From the NCBI GenBank assembly GCA_016185125.1, contig JACPOC010000022.1, positions 1 to 64,000 of the forward strand: a DNA stretch of 64,000 nt. Direction: 5' to 3'. This document shows, in pieces, positions 44,635 through 51,695 of this stretch. A model generated the notes under the pieces. That model did no database searches, was not told the origin of the DNA, and saw only the letters and a program-made list of their open reading frames with translations. This stretch comes from Bacteroidota bacterium. Its GTDB lineage: Bacteria > Bacteroidota > Bacteroidia > B-17B0 > Aurantibacillaceae. Made by a program: the position numbers and the translations under genes. The first letter of the stretch is position 1, and every line of letters starts with the position of its first letter.

Positions 44635-45480
44635 ATGCAAAAAATATTTTTTTATATCCTTGGTTTAGTTTTTGCTTTTTTTGTGAGCTTTTCGCAGCAA
44701 AAAGATATAACCTGCAAAGAGATAATGACAAAATCAATTAAATCAATTAAAGAGGTAAAAGGATTAAAGTACCATCTTAAAATTACCGAAAGAGGAAAAA
44801 AAGGATTTAATTTTTATGAGAGTGCGGTAAAATTCAACCGAAATCCACGCCTCATCTATTTATATATAAAAGGCATTGAAGTGCTTTGGCTGCAAGGAAA
44901 AAACAAAGGCAGGGCATTGGTTAAACCTAACTCTTTTCCTTATATCAATTTAAATCTTGATCCTATGGGAGATTTAATGAGACAAGATCAGCATCATACG
45001 CTAAATGAAATGGGTTACGACTATTTTGGTAGTATTATAGAGTACAGTATGTCCAAATTAGGAGATAAATTTGACGACTATTTTTCTTTAGTAGGCGAAG
45101 AAAGAATTAATAATCGTCCCTGCTATAAAATTACCATAAACAATCGTGATTTTGGTTATAGGGATTATGTAGTTTTAGAGAATGAAAGTATTACCAGCAT
45201 AGCCCGGAAATTTTATGTAAGCGAATACATGATCCTGGAAAAGAATACAAAGTTTAAAGATTATTTTGATATACTCAAAGTAGGCCAAGTTATTAAAATA
45301 CCTACATGGTATTGTAAAACGGTTACTTTGTGCATTGATCAACTTTATTTTTTACCCATTAGTGTAAAGGTAGAGGATGATAAGGGACTATTTGAGGAAT
45401 ATAACTATCATTTTCTTCAGGTAAATCCTAAGTTTGAAGAAGGGGAATTCACCAGAGATTTTAAAGGATATAAATTTTAA
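44635..45480 (+). CDS. DUF1571 family exported protein with an inserted LysM domain
   Basis: 281-residue exported protein (signal peptide 1-20, ending SFSQQ). Residues about 30-175 and 224-281 fit the DUF1571 family (EVKGLKYHLKITERGKKGFNFYESAVKF, NLDPMGDLMRQDQHHTLNEMGYDYF, then VTLCIDQLYFLPISVKV and LFEEYNYHFLQVNPKFEEGEF). Between them, about 178-223, lies a LysM-like peptidoglycan-binding domain (ENESITSIARKFYVSEYMILEKN and LKVGQVIKIP). The family function is unknown. The inserted LysM would tie it to the cell wall. Its stop overlaps the stop of the opposing lipoprotein gene. Confidence 0.8.
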   Translation: MQKIFFYILGLVFAFFVSFSQQKDITCKEIMTKSIKSIKEVKGLKYHLKITERGKKGFNFYESAVKFNRNPRLIYLYIKGIEVLWLQGKNKGRALVKPNSFPYINLNLDPMGDLMRQDQHHTLNEMGYDYFGSIIEYSMSKLGDKFDDYFSLVGEERINNRPCYKITINNRDFGYRDYVVLENESITSIARKFYVSEYMILEKNTKFKDYFDILKVGQVIKIPTWYCKTVTLCIDQLYFLPISVKVEDDKGLFEEYNYHFLQVNPKFEEGEFTRDFKGYKF

Positions 45481-45896
45481 TCCTCCCCGTAGTTTTCTCC
45501 CTTGCTTGTGGAAATAATGAACGTATTTGATTTGCCGGGTTTAATTTTCAAAAAATAGATTTCATTTTCTTTTTTTACTTTAATAATATTATTTTTAAAA
45601 TGGAAGCTATAAAGTGTATCGATAAAGCGTTCTCCTTTTGGATGCAATACTCCATTTGAATCGCGAAAATTTATGGGGTAAGTGCTTGCATAAAACATTT
45701 TTCCCGATGAATAAAATTCAACTTCCCAGTCAAAGCCTCCCGTACTATCCGTGGTTAAAATTGCGGTTTTCTCTTCTTGCCAATTTTCCGCTTTCACAAA
45801 CCAATGGTGGTTAATAAGCTGCTTTTGCTCTACATTAAAATTTGAACAACTTAACAATAAAACGAAGAGTAAGATAACCTTCAAAAGAAGACGCAT
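45477..45896 (-). CDS. Small lipoprotein, function unknown
   Basis: 139-residue protein with a hydrophobic start and a lipobox at Cys17 (LLLSCSN), so a predicted lipoprotein. The mature part is short and beta-rich (FDWEVEFYSSGKMFYASTYPINF). It resembles the general shape of small lipocalin-like or lipoprotein YxeF-type domains, but I recognise no family. It converges with the DUF1571 gene and the two stops share four bases. Confidence 0.6.
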   Translation of the reverse strand: MRLLLKVILLFVLLLSCSNFNVEQKQLINHHWFVKAENWQEEKTAILTTDSTGGFDWEVEFYSSGKMFYASTYPINFRDSNGVLHPKGERFIDTLYSFHFKNNIIKVKKENEIYFLKIKPGKSNTFIISTSKGENYGED

Positions 45897-46114
45897 TTTA
45901 TGGGTTTTTATAGTTAAAATGTAAGTTACCCAAAATTAGGAATATATGTTATAAAAAAAACGAATAGCCTGCTATTTTGTAATTTAATTTTTTTTGTTAT
46001 ATTTATATTAAACTTTTTAGGGTAAGGTCTTTTAGTGTATCCAAAAATTTTTTAATTGCATTAGTTTTTTGCCTTGAGTGTATATCTTAAGATTTAATTT
46101 TTTAAATTTAGAAT

Positions 46115-47143
46115 GTGAATTCACGACGCAATTTTATTAAAGCTTCCGGTTTGCTTACAGCTTCTTCTATATTATTGCCCTACATGGGTTTGGCCGAAGT
46201 TAATCAACAAATTGTAACAAAAATAAAACCTCCCATGCTAAAGCCGGGCGATACTGTGGCTATTACTTCGCCCGCGGGGGCTGTTTGGGATGAAAAACAA
46301 ATAACTGTTTTTGGCGATATATTAATTGGTTACGGCTTTAAAGTTATTTACGGACAAACATTAAAGGAGAAGTTCGGATATTTTGCGGGAACGGATGAAC
46401 TTCGCGCTCAGGAATTAAATGATCTTTTTGCGAATAAACAGGTAAAAGGTATTTTTTGCATGAAAGGCGGTTGGGGCAGCGCGCGTATTCTTGAAAAAAT
46501 TGGTTATAATATTATTCAAAAAAATCCAAAAGTATTTGTTGGCTTTAGCGATATTTCCGCTTTGCTGCTTGCTATTGCCGCCAAAACCGGCTTAATTACT
46601 TTTCACGGTCCCGTGGGTACCACCGGGTGGAATGATTTTACCAAAACATCTTTTATGAATGTGGCCATGACTTCAAAAGTGTGCGAAGTATTGCCTACTC
46701 CGGCAACGGAAGAAAAATTTATTACCATTACAAAAGGTAAAGCAAGCGGCGAACTTGTAGGTGGAAATTTGACTATTATGGCCGGATTGATGGGATCTAA
46801 TTACGTGCCTGAATGGAAGAATAAAATTTTATTTCTGGAAGAATCAAAGGAAGAGCCATACAGTGTGGATAGAATGCTAACGCAATTAAAATTGTCGGGC
46901 GTGCTGGATACCATTGCGGGATTTGTTTTTGGAAAATGCGTGAAGTGCGAGGCCGAAGAACCTTTAAAAGCTTTTACGCTTCACGAAGTATTACTTCAAC
47001 GCATACAGCCCTTGGGAATACCCGCTTTTTACGGCGCCATGATAGGACATATTGAAAATAAACTCACTATCCCAATTGGAATAAAAGCCTCCATGGATGC
47101 GGACAAAGGAACTTTATCCTTTTTAGAAAGCGCTGTGATTTAA
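46115..47143 (+). CDS. S66 family LD-carboxypeptidase, Tat-type signal
   Basis: 342-residue peptidase S66 (LdcA-like) that removes D-alanine from L,D-linked tetrapeptides in peptidoglycan recycling. PAGAVWDEKQ begins the domain. The nucleophile lies in VGFSDISALLLA (near residue 146), the Glu in FLEESKEEPYSVDRML (near residue 250) and the His in the C-terminal FTLHEVL. The start is GTG at 46115. The N terminus is SRRNFIKASG with a following hydrophobic stretch, which looks like a twin-arginine signal. It is therefore exported folded, unlike cytoplasmic LdcA. Confidence 0.88.
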   Translation: MNSRRNFIKASGLLTASSILLPYMGLAEVNQQIVTKIKPPMLKPGDTVAITSPAGAVWDEKQITVFGDILIGYGFKVIYGQTLKEKFGYFAGTDELRAQELNDLFANKQVKGIFCMKGGWGSARILEKIGYNIIQKNPKVFVGFSDISALLLAIAAKTGLITFHGPVGTTGWNDFTKTSFMNVAMTSKVCEVLPTPATEEKFITITKGKASGELVGGNLTIMAGLMGSNYVPEWKNKILFLEESKEEPYSVDRMLTQLKLSGVLDTIAGFVFGKCVKCEAEEPLKAFTLHEVLLQRIQPLGIPAFYGAMIGHIENKLTIPIGIKASMDADKGTLSFLESAVI

Positions 47144-47260
47144 AAAATTTTATTGTTTTATTAGTTTTTTTTACAAAGAAACTTCGGCCAACAGGCTTGT
47201 AAGAAAGATAAGTTTTTTCATACCTTTATTTTATTATAAATTTATACAAAATTATTTAAG

Positions 47261-48313
47261 ATGAAAATTTTAATAACGGGTGGGGCGGGTTTTATTGGTT
47301 CGCATGTTGTAAGGCTATTTGTTACTAAATACCCGGATTATACTATTCACAATTTGGACGCGCTTACCTACGCAGGTAACTTGGCCAACTTATCCGATAT
47401 TGAAAAAAACTCTAACTATAAATTTATTAAAGGAGATATAACGGATGGCGCTTTTATAAATTCTCTTTTCGAAAAAGAAAAATACGAAGCTGTCATTCAT
47501 CTGGCGGCTGAAAGTCATGTGGATAGAAGCATCACCAATCCCTTGGATTTTGTAATGACAAATGTTATTGGTACCGTTAACTTATTAAACGCGGCAAAAA
47601 CACTTTATAAAAAAGAAAACAGCACTTTTAAAAAATTCTATCATGTAAGTACCGACGAGGTTTACGGAGCCTTGGGAGATACAGGTATGTTTACCGAAGA
47701 AACTTCTTACGACCCTCACAGCCCTTATTCAGCTTCAAAAGCAAGCAGCGATCATTTTGTGCGCGCTTATTATGATACTTACGGTTTGCCCTGTGTTATT
47801 TCTAATTGCAGTAATAATTACGGGCCTAATCATTTTCCTGAAAAATTAATTCCGCTTTGCATTAACAATATTAAAAACAATAAGCCTTTGCCTATTTACG
47901 GGAAAGGTGAGAATGTGCGCGATTGGTTGTATGTAGTTGATCATGCACGAGCTATTGATGTTATTTTTCATAATGCTAAATTAGGAAGCACCTATAATAT
48001 TGGCGGACATAATGAATGGACCAACATAAACGTCATTCGTTTGCTTTGCAGGCTGATGGATAAAAAACTTAATCGTGCGCAAGGCTCCAATGAAAAACTC
48101 ATTACGTTTGTAAAAGATCGTGCGGGTCATGATTTGCGCTATGCCATTGATGCTACGAAATTAAAGGAAGATCTTGGCTGGGTTCCCTCTGTTACATTTG
48201 AGCAGGGATTAGAAAAAACGGTGGATTGGTATATGGAGAATGAGGAGTGGCTTAACAATGTAACTTCGGGAAATTATTCTAAGTATTACGAAGCACAATA
48301 TGTAAAAAGATAA
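47261..48313 (+). CDS. rfbB: dTDP-glucose 4,6-dehydratase
   Basis: NAD-dependent short-chain dehydrogenase in the dTDP-rhamnose pathway and other dTDP-sugars. It has 350 residues. Rossmann motif GGAGFIGSHV is at residues 7-16. The catalytic STDEVYG (Thr, Asp, Glu) is near residue 132, and the YSASKASSD Tyr/Lys pair near residue 159. The RENVRDWLYVxDH type C-terminal block (here GENVRDWLYVVDH) is present. No rfbA, rfbC or rfbD adjoins it, so partner genes lie elsewhere; the flippase at the window end may relate to the same polysaccharide. Confidence 0.95.
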   Translation: MKILITGGAGFIGSHVVRLFVTKYPDYTIHNLDALTYAGNLANLSDIEKNSNYKFIKGDITDGAFINSLFEKEKYEAVIHLAAESHVDRSITNPLDFVMTNVIGTVNLLNAAKTLYKKENSTFKKFYHVSTDEVYGALGDTGMFTEETSYDPHSPYSASKASSDHFVRAYYDTYGLPCVISNCSNNYGPNHFPEKLIPLCINNIKNNKPLPIYGKGENVRDWLYVVDHARAIDVIFHNAKLGSTYNIGGHNEWTNINVIRLLCRLMDKKLNRAQGSNEKLITFVKDRAGHDLRYAIDATKLKEDLGWVPSVTFEQGLEKTVDWYMENEEWLNNVTSGNYSKYYEAQYVKR

Positions 48314-48329
48314 TTATCCGTAATTATTC

Positions 48330-48941
48330 TTACGCGGCCACTCTTTGCAGAATTACTTTGCATGGAATAAGAGAAGTTACCTTAACAAAGTGCGAAGAGT
48401 GCAGCGGAATACTCATGTAATCTCCGGCTGATAAATGAAAAGGTGTACCATCAACAACAATATCGCAAGTGCCTTCAAGAATAAGAAATTTTTCATATTC
48501 GTTATCATGAACTTCGGGGGGTGAGCCTGTTTTTAACCAAACAATAGCGGTGGTAGCCTGTTGGGTTACACCAATTAACTTTGCATAAATATCTTCTAAG
48601 CGCGCGGGTAAGGTCATATCCGGCCGGCTTAACCATTCCTGATAATCAGAAGGTTTTGAATTTTCGTTTAAAAGAGGTACTTCTTGCTGCACTTCGCCAT
48701 TTTGCATTCTTGTTTGAAAATCCATGATGGCAAAAACAAAGGGTTTAACAGTTTCGTTCGGTTTATCATCATCCTTGGCGGCATACAACCTTATTGCCTT
48801 AGTTATTTCATCAATTTCATTTTTAATTTCAGGATGTAGTTTTGCAAGCTGTTCAATAAGCCTTGCTTCTTCATCATCGGCCATTCCAAGAACGTACAAT
48901 TCCAAAATACCTGATTCAATATATTTATTTAAGTCTTTCAT
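48330..48941 (-). CDS. Anti-sigma (RskA/ChrR-like) and cupin two-domain protein
   Basis: 203-residue cytoplasmic protein. Residues 1-80 fit the N-terminal region of the RskA/anti-sigma family (YIESGILELYVLGMADDEEARLIEQL, HPEIKNEIDEI, AIRLYA). From about 110 to the end there is a cupin barrel (SPPEVHDNEYEKFLILEGTCDIVVDGTPFHLSAGDYMSIPLHSSHFVKV) with possible metal-binding His. The ChrR-type zinc Cys/His set is missing. No ECF sigma factor gene is adjacent, which is unusual for this class. It may sense a small ligand with the cupin domain. Possible roles range from anti-sigma factor to a ligand-binding enzyme. Confidence 0.75.
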   Translation of the reverse strand: MKDLNKYIESGILELYVLGMADDEEARLIEQLAKLHPEIKNEIDEITKAIRLYAAKDDDKPNETVKPFVFAIMDFQTRMQNGEVQQEVPLLNENSKPSDYQEWLSRPDMTLPARLEDIYAKLIGVTQQATTAIVWLKTGSPPEVHDNEYEKFLILEGTCDIVVDGTPFHLSAGDYMSIPLHSSHFVKVTSLIPCKVILQRVAA

Positions 48942-49219
48942 TTAGCTTATTTTTTTAAGCAAGTATTTAACTCAATATTTAAATATTCTTTTTCAGGCAT
49001 TTAAATATTTAAGAATAAATTGATTTCTCATGTAAATATACGCCATTGGGCACAGCTTGGTTTTTTGGTTTATAACAAATATAACGTTGTTTTTTAAATT
49101 AGTGCTAAGCTTAATTGTTTTAAGTTTTTAAATCTTGTAAAAAAAACCAATAGCACAGCAAGCGGCTTTTAAACAGGTGAATTTATAAATCAAACAGAAA
49201 ATATTGTTATGAATACCTT
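48942..49219. other. AT-rich intergenic DNA left of the repeat array
   Basis: Very AT-rich DNA holding the promoter side of the anti-sigma/cupin gene. It contains several TTTAAATATTTAA-like stretches. I see no ORF, RNA or site I can defend. Confidence 0.5.
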
Positions 49220-49510
49220 TTAAAAGGGAGGCACGCGAGGGTTTTAACTCCATTTGCGAGGCTTTTAACTCCGCATTCGTAGTTAAAAGGGAGGCACGCA
49301 AGGCTTTTAACTCCGCACTCGCAGTTAAAAGAGAGGCGCGCGAGGCTTTTAACTCCGTTCGCGAGGCTTTTAACTCCGCACTCGCAGTTAAAAGGGAGGC
49401 GCGCAAGGGTTTTAACTCCATTCGCGAGGCTTTTAACTCCGGCTGTCAGGTTTTTTGGGAGGCGTGTCAGGTTATTAAGCCCGCGTGTCAGGTTATTAAC
49501 CTCGCCATCG
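49220..49510. repeat. Mixed-orientation 21-bp repeat array
   Basis: GC-rich array in an AT-rich gap. The core TTTTAACTCC starts at 49242, 49263, 49305, 49347, 49368, 49410 and 49431. Inverted cores (TTAAAAG-x-GAGGC) start at 49220, 49283, 49325 and 49388. Every distance between same-orientation cores is 21, 42 or 63, so all units lie on one 21-bp grid. The orientation order is R F F R F R F F R F F. Three more diverged units, each with TGTCAGG at 49444, 49465 and 49486, keep the same period. Adjacent F-R pairs form hairpins with CTTTTAACT/AGTTAAAAG arms. The function is unknown. Confidence 0.9.
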
Positions 49511-49520
49511 GGGTTTTGAA

Positions 49521-49573
49521 GTACCCCCCCCCACCTATATAGGTACCCCCCCCCACCTCGGAAGTACCCCCCC
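49521..49573. repeat. Three GTAC-poly(C) tracts with a palindrome
   Basis: GTAC followed by runs of 9, 9 and 7 C starts at 49521, 49543 and 49564, a 21-22-bp period matching the neighbouring array. Between the first two runs lies the perfect palindrome ACCTATATAGGT (49533-49544). Homopolymer runs like these are prone to slippage and to assembly error. Confidence 0.85.
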
Positions 49574-49754
49574 GAGCCTCAAAATGTTAAATTTGTTAAA
49601 TAGTTGTAAAACCGGCTCCCCTTAAGAGCAAATAAAAATCCTTTAAAATACGCAGTTATAAATAACCTCCCACTTGTTTTTTTAATCTCATAATAATTGG
49701 TTTGTATGTTTAAATAACGTTATATTTTAAACTATATTCGTTTACTTTTTAATA
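49574..49754. other. AT-rich intergenic DNA right of the poly(C) tracts
   Basis: Leads up to the outer-membrane protein gene at 49755. A TATATTCG at about 49731-49738 is near the -7 consensus but not exact. Nothing else is supported. Confidence 0.4.
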
Positions 49755-50495
49755 ATGCGGAAACTTTTTATATATATAGCGTATTCTTTAATGCTTAGTA
49801 TTTGTCCGGCTATTTTTTTTGGCCAAAGTGATACCTTAAGGCAGATAGATTCGTTAAAATTGAAGCTCAAAAACGATTCTGCGGCCATTTATCGTTTTAA
49901 AAAAGTGCGGCCATTTCTCTCCCTCGATAATCGGCACTCATTCATAAAAAATATGCCAATTAACGTGCAAGGTTTGCAAGTAGGAATGATTTTACATGAA
50001 AAACACACGCTTGGTATTGGCTTCTATACAATTAGAAAAGAATCAAAAACTCCGGTGAAAGTAAAAGACCAAAACAGAGTTGTTACACAAGCTTTAACAA
50101 TGAATTACTTTACCGCTTTTTATAAATATGCCTTAATTGACCGGAGATATATTGAACTTGACGTTCCTCTTGAATTAGGTTTGGGACGATTTGATATTAT
50201 TATCCGCGATTCGCTTAATGTAAAAGAATTGAAACGTGTCGGGGGCGGTGTTATTATGGGCGGTGCCGGCCTTAATCTTATACTAAAGCCTTTTAAGTGG
50301 ATTGGCCTTGGCCTCATGGCCGGATACCGTACAATGCCTAATAAAAATCTTAGAAATAATTTCAGCGGTTTGTATTATTCTTACGGTGTGTGGATTGATA
50401 TCCGCCAAATTTACCGCGATGTTAAGTTTTATGGCTTTAAAAAAAGAGGCTATAAGCGGGCTCTTCGAGATATTCGTCATGCAAAATCAGATTAA
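49755..50495 (+). CDS. Exported protein, probable outer-membrane beta-barrel, function unknown
   Basis: 246-residue protein with a signal peptide (1-23, ending FFGQS). A short alpha region (SDTLRQIDSLKLKLKNDSAA) is followed by beta-strand-rich sequence: MPINVQGLQVGMILHEKHTLGIGFYTI, LTMNYFTAFYKYALI, IELDVPLELGLGRFDI, IGLGLMAGYRTM, LYYSYGVWIDI. The layout fits a small outer-membrane barrel. The tail is basic (KKRGYKRALRDIRHAKSD). The 21-bp repeat array ends about 240 bases upstream of its start. No known family recognised. Confidence 0.65.
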   Translation: MRKLFIYIAYSLMLSICPAIFFGQSDTLRQIDSLKLKLKNDSAAIYRFKKVRPFLSLDNRHSFIKNMPINVQGLQVGMILHEKHTLGIGFYTIRKESKTPVKVKDQNRVVTQALTMNYFTAFYKYALIDRRYIELDVPLELGLGRFDIIIRDSLNVKELKRVGGGVIMGGAGLNLILKPFKWIGLGLMAGYRTMPNKNLRNNFSGLYYSYGVWIDIRQIYRDVKFYGFKKRGYKRALRDIRHAKSD

Positions 50496-50508
50496 TGATT
50501 AAACACTT

Positions 50509-51408
50509 TTACTTTAAGTTTGCCAGCTCTTTAAAAAGTTCTTTTTCTTTTTCGCTTAAATTTTTTGGAATTTTTATTTGATAGGTAATAAAAAGATCGC
50601 CATAACGGTTGGCTTGTTTGTATACAGGAAAACCTTTGCCTTTTAATTTTACTTTGGTGCCGTTTTGGGTTCCGGCGGGCACTTTTAATTTAACTTTTCC
50701 GTTAAAGGTTTCAATAGTTACTTCGCCCCCTAAAACCGCCGTGTAAAGATCTACTTCCTGTGTTTTGCTCAGGTTATTGCCATCACGTTCAAAATCGGTA
50801 GAATTATTAATGTAAAAAGTAATGTACAAATCTCCGTTAGGGCCGCCGTTAATGCCCGCGCCGCCGTGTCCGCTTATTTTAATGGTTTGTCCGTTATCCA
50901 CACCTGCGGGAATGGTGAGCCTTAATTTTTTATCATTTAAAGTTAAAGTTTGCTGATGCGATTCATAAACATCCTTTAAATCCAACTCAAGATTGGCTTT
51001 CAGATCCTGTCCGCGAAATCTGCTTTGCCCGCCCTGCCTGTTAAAACCCGAACTTTGCCCGCCGAACATGGATTCAAAAAAATCAGAAAAATCATCATTT
51101 CCGCCAAAGCCGGTGTGTTGTTGCGATGAGCCGCCGCGGTAATTTTGCCTGTACTGCTCATGGGCTTTTTCCTGCTCGGCCCCATGCTGCCAATCTTTAC
51201 CGTACTTATCAAATTTTTTTCGTTTTTCCGAATCACTTAAAACTTCGTTGGCTTCATTAATCTGCTGAAATTTTTTTTTCGCGGAAGCATCATTTTGATT
51301 AAGATCGGGATGGTATTTACGCGCCAATTTGCGGTAAGCTTTTTTTATTTCGGCCTCGCTCGCCGATTTATCCAAACCAAGTATTTTATAATAATCAATA
51401 TAGTCCAT
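50509..51408 (-). CDS. cbpA: DnaJ-type co-chaperone, CbpA-like
   Basis: 299-residue class II (zinc-finger-less) J-protein. The J domain occupies residues 4-68 with HPD at about 33-35 ([10 protein letters not shown]). A Gly/Phe-rich linker of about 60 residues ([26 protein letters not shown]) follows, then the C-terminal substrate-binding domains (about 135-299, [19 protein letters not shown] and [22 protein letters not shown]). The arrangement is that of CbpA, which works with DnaK. No DnaK gene is adjacent. It converges with the gene at 49755-50495. Confidence 0.92.
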   Translation of the reverse strand: MDYIDYYKILGLDKSASEAEIKKAYRKLARKYHPDLNQNDASAKKKFQQINEANEVLSDSEKRKKFDKYGKDWQHGAEQEKAHEQYRQNYRGGSSQQHTGFGGNDDFSDFFESMFGGQSSGFNRQGGQSRFRGQDLKANLELDLKDVYESHQQTLTLNDKKLRLTIPAGVDNGQTIKISGHGGAGINGGPNGDLYITFYINNSTDFERDGNNLSKTQEVDLYTAVLGGEVTIETFNGKVKLKVPAGTQNGTKVKLKGKGFPVYKQANRYGDLFITYQIKIPKNLSEKEKELFKELANLK

Positions 51409-51695
51409 AAATTTTTAAAAAACCAAGTCTAATATCATTTATATAAAAATAACCTTCCCCTTTTTTTAACCACATAAAGTTGCAGGTTTGTATGTATTTG
51501 AATCAGCTAAATTAAACATTTCAAGCCCTAAATTACATCTTATAAAAGGCCATGTCAAGCTAAAAAAGCTAAAGAAAAGCTAAGAGTGAAACCTTTCATT
51601 TGTTAAATATTTTGTATAATCATAACTTTTTAATAATTTAGAGAAACAATTTTTGTTCATAAACTTCAAATTATCAATTAACATCAGTAAACCAA

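Noticed and set aside
49128-49421. 97-residue minus-strand ORF with ELKASRA/SLLTASA heptads
   Set aside because: It lies almost entirely in the 21-bp array and the opposite strand is open as well; the non-repeat end has no recognisable domain. Kept as a hypothesis in the findings only.
49220-49580. CRISPR-like array
   Set aside because: Units directly abut with no unique spacers of constant length, the repeats are in mixed orientation, and no cas genes are nearby.
51558-51585. Three AAGCTAA repeats before the BNR-repeat gene
   Set aside because: Spacing of 9 and 11 bases is irregular and the sequence is short; no support for an operator.
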